The notes under the pieces are model-generated. The model did not search any database. It saw only the letters and a list, made by a program, of their open reading frames with translations, and had not been told where the DNA came from. DNA of 14,336 bases from Verrucomicrobiota bacterium (GTDB lineage: Bacteria; Verrucomicrobiota; Verrucomicrobiia; Verrucomicrobiales; Verrucomicrobiaceae): contig JAEYYS010000037.1 in assembly GCA_023428335.1 (NCBI GenBank), forward strand, positions 1 to 14,336. The letters are read 5' to 3'. This document shows positions 7,564-13,229 of the stretch, piece by piece; position 1 is the first letter of the stretch; every line of letters begins with the position of its first letter. Position numbers and translations under genes: made by a program.

Positions 7564-8174
7564 GGGGAGTCGGGCTTGGCGGGTTCCATGGGAAAGGCTT
7601 TGCCGTCGAGCAGCGGGGCCGCGCGGCGCAGCGGCTCCAGCGCCAGGCGCGGCACGAGGTTGTGGGGCAGCACACCGGTCTCACCCCGGATCAGGTCGCG
7701 GAAGCGGAGTTCGGAGTAACCCACCTCGACAACCTGGGCCTGGAAGACCTCGCCCTTGAAAAGCAGTTCCACCACGTCGCCCTCGAAAACGTTGCGACCA
7801 CCGATGAGGAACTCCTTGCGGCCGGTGCTGACCCCGTTGATGCGCAGGGTCTGCAGGGCCTGATTGAGGGTGATGCGCGGTGTCTCGCGCAGCGACTCCT
7901 CCTCGAACAGTGGCGTGTCATCCTCGCGCGGAAAGGTGGGCACACCGAGCGGGTCGATGTTGCGCAGGCGGGCACCGAGCTTTTTCGCCCCGGTTTCCAT
8001 GGCCTGCTCATCGGGCAGCAGTTCCACCTTGGGCAGCCAGCCAGCTCCCGTGCTGTTGCTGCCGAGGAAAAGCCGGCCGCGCTTGGCCGTTTCCGCAGGA
8101 CGCGCCGGCGCCTGCGCCGATACCTCGACGGCGGCGCACAGAAGCAGCGGCAGGCAGAGGGCTCTCCAGGTCAT
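7560..8174 (-). CDS. Periplasmic alignment protein with a PilP/GspC-like homology region
   Basis: This 204-residue product begins with a clear signal peptide (MTWRALCLPLLLCAAVEVSA, likely cut near residue 20). The mature N-terminal half is charged and probably flexible. Residues about 101-165 read like the small beta-barrel homology region of PilP or GspC: ITLNQALQTLRINGVSTGRK, then FLIGGRNVFEGDVVELLFKG and VVEVGYSELRFRD, with the typical run 'own-gene value, vary, define a function of a locus'. Such domains contact the secretin N0 domain and link it to the inner-membrane platform. The gene follows the PilO-like gene and precedes the secretin gene, both by ATGA overlaps, which is the canonical pilO-pilP-pilQ order. 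Similarity is by pattern and order; sequence identity to known PilP is probably low. Confidence 0.7.
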   Translation of the reverse strand: MTWRALCLPLLLCAAVEVSAQAPARPAETAKRGRLFLGSNSTGAGWLPKVELLPDEQAMETGAKKLGARLRNIDPLGVPTFPREDDTPLFEEESLRETPRITLNQALQTLRINGVSTGRKEFLIGGRNVFEGDVVELLFKGEVFQAQVVEVGYSELRFRDLIRGETGVLPHNLVPRLALEPLRRAAPLLDGKAFPMEPAKPDSP

Positions 8175-8734
8175 CTGCCGCCCTCCTCTCCGGCTTTCCA
8201 GCAGGTGTGTGTTGCCTCGATCACCAAGTGCTCGCGCTGGGTGAGCACATGCGCCTTGCGGGTGATTTTGAGATCCTCGAGCACGGCGTGCGGCATGAGC
8301 GATTCCACTTGATAAAGGGTCTCCTGCATCGGTCCGTAACCGCCGTTGAAGCTGGTCTTGACGCGGGCAACATCGGTCTTCACCGACTTGGCGAGACGGC
8401 CGCGATCGAGCGGAAAAATCAGGCTGCCGCGCTGGAGCTCGATCTCCTTGTACTTGGGCAAAATGCTGTCGAGCAGACGGGTGTAGAGCTGGCCGGGGTC
8501 GGCACCGAGCAGTTTTTTCTGGTCCTCAAAGACCGGCCTCTTGGGAGCGTTGTCGTTCTCGAGCTTGCGGATCGCCGCCAGGCGCATCGTGTGCTCTCGG
8601 TACATCTCCTCCTTCTGCATGCGCACCTGTTCAAGCTTGTTCACCGCGGTCAGCACCCCGCCCAGGATGAGCAGGTTGAAGACGGCCGGCGTTACCAGAC
8701 CGAACCGGATGATGGGTTGGGTGTAGGCGCTCAT
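8171..8734 (-). CDS. PilO/GspM-like inner-membrane alignment protein
   Basis: This 187-residue bitopic protein has one membrane helix near residues 12-31 (GLVTPAVFNLLILGGVLTAV), then a coiled-coil-like charged helix (33-62, KLEQVRMQKEEMYREHTMRL) and a mixed alpha/beta periplasmic domain. This layout, and the gene's place between the PilM/PilN-like gene and the PilP-like gene, matches PilO of type IV pili or GspM of type II secretion. The start and stop both lie in ATGA overlaps with its neighbours, so its synthesis is probably coupled to theirs. There is no sequence signature for the family, so the call is from architecture and synteny. Confidence 0.65.
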   Translation of the reverse strand: MSAYTQPIIRFGLVTPAVFNLLILGGVLTAVNKLEQVRMQKEEMYREHTMRLAAIRKLENDNAPKRPVFEDQKKLLGADPGQLYTRLLDSILPKYKEIELQRGSLIFPLDRGRLAKSVKTDVARVKTSFNGGYGPMQETLYQVESLMPHAVLEDLKITRKAHVLTQREHLVIEATHTCWKAGEEGGR

Positions 8735-10602
8735 GTTCCGAACGGCTTGTCCAGTGGCAACGCCAGCGGATCCTTGTCCGACAAGGTCTGGCTGATGGTG
8801 ATCTCAAAATTGAAGGGGTAGGCCATGACCGGGTCACGCGCCAGGTCGCCTGGACTCGCCTGCGGGTCGTAGCGCGCATTGCGCCCCTGGGTCAGGCTGA
8901 CGGTGATTTGCCGCTCGGGATCCGGGCGGTAGGACTCGTCGCCGGTCGCCCCGGCCAGTTTTTCAAAGAAGGCGCTGACGCCGCGCTGGCTGTTGATGCC
9001 ACTGAGCAGTTCCATCGCCTTGGGCTTGACCAGCCCCTTGATCTGCCAACTGCGGGTCAGGCCGCTGAATTCCGGCGCCGCCGCCTTGCCGCGCGCGGCC
9101 GCCGGGGCCGCGCGCGCTGCGTCCATGACGTAGTTGTAGCTGTCGACCCTCACGCCCGAGTCCTCGGGGAAGAGCTGCAGCAGAAATTCCATCGTCACCC
9201 AGCCACGTGATCGCGGCAGCATGAGCTTCTCCACCAGGTTGATCTGCTTCTGTTCGTCGAGCAAAAGCGTGTTGCGCCCCGTGGCCTGCTTCACCTCCTC
9301 CGGCGTCAGATGCCAGGAGGGGTGTTTCATGGCCGCCAGCAGCGACCACGTGCCGTAACCGCCAAAACCGAGCAGGGCAAACGCCAGCAGACCCACCAGC
9401 CAGCGCGAGATGCGCAGCAGGTTGAGATCGTTCCGGGTCGGATAGAGCGTGTCGAGCCGGGCAATGTCCATGAAGTTCTGGTGGGCCCAGCCCTGCCAGA
9501 GCGACGTGAAGGTGTCCGTGGAAGCCAGGGGCGCGGCGCCGGCGCGGACTTTTTCGAGCGCGGCGGAATCGTAACTGAGGAATTCCAGCAGATGCCCCGG
9601 CACCTCCGCCAGGGCGGGCACCGTCGTCAGATCGAGCGTTTCACACTCCAGCGGCTGACGGCTGATCGAGAACATCTCCAACTCCTCCGCGGCCGCCTGC
9701 AGCGCCTTGGCGTTGGCCGAGACCAGCAGGATTTTCGGCTTGCCGCCGTGGTCGCCACCCGCCAGTTCGGCACCGACCGCCATGTTCCAAAGGATGTCGC
9801 CAAAGCCGGCCGGCGTCAGGCCACCGCCGCGATGACCGAGACTGCGCGCCACACGCAATTCCCCCTCGGGGCCGAGAGCGAACACCGCGGTCTGCTTGAA
9901 ATAGGGCATGACCACCAGGCGGCCGCCAGGCTGGTCCGGACGTGCCATCGGCAGGCCGGCAAGCGCCTCGACCGGCGCACTCGCCACGGCAACGCGGATG
10001 GGCATGCGCAGCTCCTCGCCGCAGTTCATCAGCGTTTTCAAAAAGGTCTCGCGCGCTCGTGTCAGAGCGACCGCGACGCTGCGGGACTGTCCCTGCAGAG
10101 CGCCCCAGAAGGGCAGCAGGCGCCAGGAGGTTGATTCAGGCGAAACATCGCGATCGGCGAGAACCTCCAGCGGTTCATCAATCAGGTTGTAGCGCAGCAC
10201 GCCAAAGTCGTCGCCGCCTTCCAGGCCGGCGTCGCCGAGGTCGACCACTTCCGACAGGCCAAATTCATCGGCCACATGCAAAATCACACCGAGCGACTTC
10301 GGCTTGGGGTCGAAGTACTTGGTGGAAAAAAATTCGCCGAGCAGTTCCTTGACGCCCTCACCGGTCGTCAGTTTGGCGAGCGGCAGCTCGGGGCCGGGTC
10401 GCCAGCGGTTGTCGAGACGGGAGAAGGTCGCCGAAACGACCTCTCTCCCGCCGTCGAACCATAGATGCCATTGGCAGGCTAGTTCCTCCGGCGCCCGGTA
10501 CCAGTCGCCATCCCCTGACCGGCTCGTCTTTGATGCCACGGTGCACGCCTGACGGTAGATGTCAGCCGGTTTGAGTTCACCAGGATCAACGATGTTGAGC
10601 AT
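8731..10602 (-). CDS. Two-part inner-membrane assembly protein: PilM/GspL-like cytoplasmic part joined to a PilN-like part
   Basis: The product is 623 residues from the ATG at 10602; a TTG at 10617 would add five residues and neither has a Shine-Dalgarno. (Residues here count from that TTG.) Residues 1-390 look cytoplasmic and show a faint actin-like plan. VVMPYFKQTAVFALGPEGEL (235-254) resembles the beta-hairpin of GspL/PilM, and KILLVSANAKALQAAAEELE (295-314) resembles the later nucleotide-fold segment. The usual phosphate-binding 'DIG' start of that hairpin is missing. LYPTRNDLNLLRI (391-403) leads into one membrane helix (about 406-428), as in PilN, followed by about 200 periplasmic residues ending in FNFEITISQ. 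PilM and PilN are normally two proteins; here one chain seems to do both, as GspL does, but it is longer. It ends in an ATGA overlap with the PilO-like gene. Confidence 0.7.
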   Translation of the reverse strand: MLNIVDPGELKPADIYRQACTVASKTSRSGDGDWYRAPEELACQWHLWFDGGREVVSATFSRLDNRWRPGPELPLAKLTTGEGVKELLGEFFSTKYFDPKPKSLGVILHVADEFGLSEVVDLGDAGLEGGDDFGVLRYNLIDEPLEVLADRDVSPESTSWRLLPFWGALQGQSRSVAVALTRARETFLKTLMNCGEELRMPIRVAVASAPVEALAGLPMARPDQPGGRLVVMPYFKQTAVFALGPEGELRVARSLGHRGGGLTPAGFGDILWNMAVGAELAGGDHGGKPKILLVSANAKALQAAAEELEMFSISRQPLECETLDLTTVPALAEVPGHLLEFLSYDSAALEKVRAGAAPLASTDTFTSLWQGWAHQNFMDIARLDTLYPTRNDLNLLRISRWLVGLLAFALLGFGGYGTWSLLAAMKHPSWHLTPEEVKQATGRNTLLLDEQKQINLVEKLMLPRSRGWVTMEFLLQLFPEDSGVRVDSYNYVMDAARAAPAAARGKAAAPEFSGLTRSWQIKGLVKPKAMELLSGINSQRGVSAFFEKLAGATGDESYRPDPERQITVSLTQGRNARYDPQASPGDLARDPVMAYPFNFEITISQTLSDKDPLALPLDKPFGT

Positions 10603-10622
10603 GACTTGAGGGGACAACTGGC

Positions 10623-10643
10623 GCCGGGCGCAGAGTCACCGGC
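10623..10643 (-). other. Possible intercistronic hairpin between first prepilin gene and the assembly genes
   Basis: The 47-bp gap after the first prepilin stop contains GCCGG (minus strand, 10643-10639), an 11-nt loop and CCGGC (10627-10623). No T-run follows, so it is not a standard intrinsic terminator. If real it could partly stop transcripts or protect the pilin message, giving more pilin than machinery. A 5-bp stem in GC-rich DNA can arise by chance. Confidence 0.25.
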
Positions 10644-10649
10644 TTGCAC

Positions 10650-11084
10650 TCACCAGTCCACGGTGTCAGCTGCGACGAGCGCGTGCGATATACCCGTGGC
10701 GGTATAGGTGCAGTTGCCGTAGGGCTCACCCACGTCCGGCACATCGCCCGTCCAAGTGTAGCTAAGGGTACTGTCGCTGGGGCACTTGGGCTCGTTTTCC
10801 ATCAGCAGACCGGCGCCAAAAACGCTGGTACTGGGCAAGGTGGCGCCGATGGAGAGGTTCTGCATGTTGGCGCCCGAGCGGACCGCTTTCTGGACGGCCG
10901 AGAGCTGCATCTTGCACTTCGCCTTGTCTGCGCCCTGGCGGTAGGTGCCGAGGCCCATGAAGACGACAGCGATCAGGCCCAGGAGGAGCGCGATCACCAA
11001 GCTGATTTCGATGAGGGTCATGCCGGAGGCGTTGAGGCGCTTGGCGAGACGATTGTTGCGGGTGTAGTTGATGTGTGTTTTCAT
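10650..11084 (-). CDS. Type IV prepilin-like protein (first gene of the operon, possible major pilin)
   Basis: From the ATG at 11084 the product is 144 residues. A basic 21-residue leader (MKTHINYTRNNRLAKRLNAS, then G) is followed by the class III cleavage site: cut after G21, mature M22-T-L-I, Glu at +5 (E26), and the helix MTLIEISLVIALLLGLIAVV. The globular part has Cys at 57, 101 and 125; C101 in NEPKCPSDSTLSYT and C125 could form the C-terminal disulfide loop of pilins. An ATG at 11117 would give a 32-residue leader; 11084 is preferred for leader length, and neither has a clear Shine-Dalgarno. Being promoter-proximal, with a long leader before its start, it is the best candidate for the main fibre subunit. 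A long leader and mature Met are class IVb-like traits. 47 bp separate it from the next gene. Confidence 0.92.
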   Translation of the reverse strand: MKTHINYTRNNRLAKRLNASGMTLIEISLVIALLLGLIAVVFMGLGTYRQGADKAKCKMQLSAVQKAVRSGANMQNLSIGATLPSTSVFGAGLLMENEPKCPSDSTLSYTWTGDVPDVGEPYGNCTYTATGISHALVAADTVDW

Positions 11085-11093
11085 TTTAATTAT

Positions 11094-11107
11094 GGAATTT
11101 ATATTCC
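11094..11107. repeat. Small inverted repeat just upstream of the prepilin start
   Basis: GGAAT, a 4-base TTAT spacer and ATTCC form a perfect 5-bp inverted repeat 10 bp before the ATG at 11084. It could be an operator half-site pair or a weak RNA stem that limits ribosome access. If the start is at 11117 it lies within the coding frame instead. Confidence 0.3.
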
Positions 11108-11117
11108 ACAGCTTCAT

Positions 11118-11225
11118 TTATCGCGCGCTTTCGGGTTCGTGCAATAAAAAAATTTCTCCATACTTAGGTGAAATGCCGATCTGTAAGCCTACCTTCGGGA
11201 AAGATTTCGATTCCTCTTCAATCAC
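11118..11225 (-). other. Short open frame in the leader (35 codons from GTG), ending directly at TAAATG
   Basis: Reading the leader in one frame gives 46 sense codons from the end of an upstream stop to the TAA at 11120-11118, which abuts an ATG at 11117. A GTG at 11225 with GAGG six bases before it could start it. The peptide begins MIEEESKSFPKVGLQIGISP and ends FLLHEPESAR; it looks protein-like rather than random. I do not recognise it. It could be a leader peptide, the remnant of a lost gene, or part of a dispersed repeat. Confidence 0.25.
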
Positions 11226-11312
11226 GCGTGGCCTCAGGGCATGCTCGGCGTTGGCAGTTCATGTTTTTGAAAAAGGACAGACGTGAGAGGTAGATAATCC
11301 GAATTTCGTTAA

Positions 11313-11340
11313 ATTTTAAAAAAAACGAAGCAAATGTCAA
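11313..11340 (-). promoter_or_regulatory. Sigma70-like promoter for the pilus-like operon
   Basis: On the minus strand, TTGACA (11340-11335) matches the -35 consensus exactly, and after 16 bp TAAAAT (11318-11313) matches five of six -10 bases. The spacer is T-rich. It lies just after the hydrolase stop and points into the prepilin gene, with a start of transcription expected near 11306. No sigma54 (GG-N10-GC) element, which is common for pilin genes in Proteobacteria, was seen here. Confidence 0.7.
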
Positions 11341-11351
11341 TAACTATTCCC

Positions 11352-12341
11352 TCATTCGGTTTTGCCTGTCGCCTCAACCGGGTGCTGGAAGAGGTACTGC
11401 CAGACCGGTTCATGCAGAAACTTGCCCGCGGCATCACGTGCCGCAGCAGACCCGGGCACCACGGAACTGTGGGCGCGCTTGGCATTGCCCTGGACCTCAA
11501 AGTCGGTGAGCAGTCGACGCGTGTTCTCGTAGGGCGGTGCGCTGCGGTCGACAAACACCAGCGGGCCATGGGCCTGCAAGCCCATCATCTCCCAGGAGCG
11601 ATCGTAATGATGGCCGGTCCAACCTCCGTCGAGCACATGGGTGAAGGCGAAGATGCGGTTCGAAGACGTCGCCGAGGGCAGCCCCTGCCAGCTCTCCAAC
11701 TGGTCGCGCGGCCCGCAGAAGCAGACGACCCGGTCGACCGCCTGGTGCTTGGCGAAGCGGGCGGCCGTGGTGGCGCCATGTGAGGAGCCGGCGACGGTGA
11801 CCTTGTCCCAGCGCAGACCGTCCTTGCCGAGGAACTGCTCCCAACGTCCGCCCGGGTGCTCGCGCGCGAGCCAGCGCACGAACTGGTGGGCGCGCTCCAT
11901 CATGCCATCCGGCTTGGGGATGGCGCACCAGTCGCTGTGATCCTCGCCGGTGGCGGCCTCCAGACGGATGTCGCCGAGGGTGCGGCCATCGTCGCGGCGG
12001 GCGGCAGGCACCAATCCAAACCATTTGTTGGCGTAATGGACCTGGATGACATGCAGGCCAGACTGGTTGAGCCGCTCAAACAGGGCCTCGCTCGGCCCCA
12101 TCAGCCAGATCACCAGCCGGCCCTGCGGCGCAACGCGGGTGTCGACACAGGCCTGCTGCACATCCTGGGGCTTGCCGTTTTTGTCGGCGAAGACAAAACC
12201 GAGTTCCGGGTGCTCACGTGCCTGAGGGTCAATGACGCTGGCGCGGGCACTGAATTGGCGGCGCTGCGGTTGCGGGTCGTCGAAGGCGGGAACGACGGCA
12301 GTGGCGGCGAGCGGCAGCAGGGCGAGGAGGAGTCGGGTCAT
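11352..12341 (-). CDS. Exported alpha/beta hydrolase, resembles the BPSS1187 family
   Basis: The ATG at 12341 gives a 329-residue protein with a signal peptide (MTRLLLALLPLAATAVVPA); the longer open frame to 12566 runs back into pheA and is a shadow. The alpha/beta hydrolase nucleophile elbow is visible as TVAGSSHGATTA, a G-x-S-x-G with Ser-187. D212 in FCGPRDQ is a possible acid, and the catalytic His is likely H291 in NAKRAHSSVV, although H188 and H244 are nearby alternatives. WLMGPSEALFERLNQSGLHV and VHYANKWF (76-108) also fit a hydrolase family I associate with the name BPSS1187, but that name is from memory. The substrate is unknown; the protein is likely periplasmic. It starts 5 bp after the pheA stop and is probably in that transcript. 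Confidence 0.85.
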   Translation of the reverse strand: MTRLLLALLPLAATAVVPAFDDPQPQRRQFSARASVIDPQAREHPELGFVFADKNGKPQDVQQACVDTRVAPQGRLVIWLMGPSEALFERLNQSGLHVIQVHYANKWFGLVPAARRDDGRTLGDIRLEAATGEDHSDWCAIPKPDGMMERAHQFVRWLAREHPGGRWEQFLGKDGLRWDKVTVAGSSHGATTAARFAKHQAVDRVVCFCGPRDQLESWQGLPSATSSNRIFAFTHVLDGGWTGHHYDRSWEMMGLQAHGPLVFVDRSAPPYENTRRLLTDFEVQGNAKRAHSSVVPGSAAARDAAGKFLHEPVWQYLFQHPVEATGKTE

Positions 12342-12346
12342 GGCGG

Positions 12347-13195
12347 TCAGGATTCGAAGCGGCGACCGGCGGGATAACTGCCCAGCACGCGCAGGACAGC
12401 GCCGTCGGCGCGGGTTTTGGCGAGGGCCTCGGCCACGGCCGGCACGGCCGGCGAGCCCTCGATTTCGACAAAGAAGCGGTACTGATTGGGGCGACCGCGC
12501 ACCGGGCGCGATTCCAAGCGCTTCAGATTGATGGCCGCCTCGCTGAGTGGGGTGAGAAAGCGACAAAGGCTGCCGGGCCGGTCGGGCAGATCGACGACCA
12601 GGGCCATGCGTTGGTTGGCCGGCCCGGGCGGATTCTCGGCATGGCCGAGCAGATAGAATTGGGTGATGTTGGGCACCTCGCCGGCGATCGGGAAATGCAG
12701 CAGGTCGAGGCCGTGGCGGGCGGCGTTCTGGCGCGGGCCGATGGCCGCGGCCCCTTCCAGGGTCGCTGCCTTCTCGGCCGCCTTGGCCGTGCTCGCCTCA
12801 ACCACCCGGCGCACCTGCGGGTAGTGTGCCGTCAGCCATTCGTCGCAGTGGAAAAACGGCATGGCATGGGAGTGGATCGTGCGCACCTCCGTGCCCGGCC
12901 GGCCGAGCAGGGCCAGCTTCACATCCAGGGTCAACTCCTCAACGATGCGCAGCCGGCAGCGGTCGTCGAGCAGGCGGTCGACGGTGTCAATGATGAAGCC
13001 CCCGGAGGAATTCTCGATCGGCACCAGGCCCAGCGCGTCCGGTGCGCCAGCGAGGAAGTCAAAGACCTCGCCAATGCTCGCCATGAGACGCACCGGCGTT
13101 TCCGGAAAGCGCATGCCGGCGAGCAGGTGGGAGAAACTGCCGTCGGGGCCGAGGCAGGCGAGCACGGCGGGCGGCGGAGAATCAGGCGCGTTCAT
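12347..13195 (-). CDS. pheA: Prephenate dehydratase (PDT catalytic domain plus ACT regulatory domain)
   Basis: This cytoplasmic enzyme decarboxylates and dehydrates prephenate to phenylpyruvate in phenylalanine synthesis. The 282-residue monofunctional form has no chorismate mutase domain. The PDT domain (11-185) shows LGPDGSFSH (15-23), VPIENSSGG (58-66), HSHAMPFFHCDEWL (108-121), STAKAAEKAA (135-144), AAIGPRQNAARHGL (150-163) and NITQF (176-180). The catalytic threonine (T178) of the usual T-R-F motif is kept but Arg is replaced by Gln. The ACT domain (196-272) has GSL (208-210) for the common GAL and the ESRP motif (228-231) that binds phenylalanine, so feedback inhibition is expected. The ATG at 13195 is chosen; a GTG at 13240 would overlap the upstream gene by 11 bp and has no ribosome binding site. 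Confidence 0.95.
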   Translation of the reverse strand: MNAPDSPPPAVLACLGPDGSFSHLLAGMRFPETPVRLMASIGEVFDFLAGAPDALGLVPIENSSGGFIIDTVDRLLDDRCRLRIVEELTLDVKLALLGRPGTEVRTIHSHAMPFFHCDEWLTAHYPQVRRVVEASTAKAAEKAATLEGAAAIGPRQNAARHGLDLLHFPIAGEVPNITQFYLLGHAENPPGPANQRMALVVDLPDRPGSLCRFLTPLSEAAINLKRLESRPVRGRPNQYRFFVEIEGSPAVPAVAEALAKTRADGAVLRVLGSYPAGRRFES

Positions 13196-13229
13196 GAACG
13201 CGCCATGCTCCGCGCTGCCAGGGGAAAGG

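Larger units (their letters stand above)
11085..11351. promoter_or_regulatory. AT-rich intergenic region and 5' leader of the pilus-like operon
   Basis: This is the only sizeable non-coding gap. By my count 11101-11340 is about 42% GC, dropping to about 30% in 11281-11340, against clearly GC-rich genes on both sides. It holds the promoter listed separately, a predicted leader of about 190-220 nt, a short open frame and a small inverted repeat. I see no transcription terminator for the hydrolase gene upstream, so some read-through into the operon is likely. Confidence 0.75.

Noticed and set aside
5653..7719. 688-codon plus-strand open frame opposite the secretin gene
   Set aside because: It is a GC-driven shadow. 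The minus strand in the same place encodes a full secretin with recognisable motifs, and the plus-strand translation has no family pattern.
11115..11161. 15-codon frame starting ATG at 11161 (MEKFFYC...) whose stop overlaps the ATG at 11117
   Set aside because: It is very short and has no Shine-Dalgarno. The competing frame through the same bases is longer and looks more protein-like.
11068..11286. 72-codon plus-strand open frame across the intergenic region
   Set aside because: No ribosome binding site or promoter is visible for it, it starts inside the prepilin gene on the other strand, and no family pattern is seen.
12342..12566. 75-codon N-terminal extension of the hydrolase gene
   Set aside because: It overlaps the 3' end of pheA, is Arg/Pro-rich, and would put the clear signal peptide in the middle of the protein.
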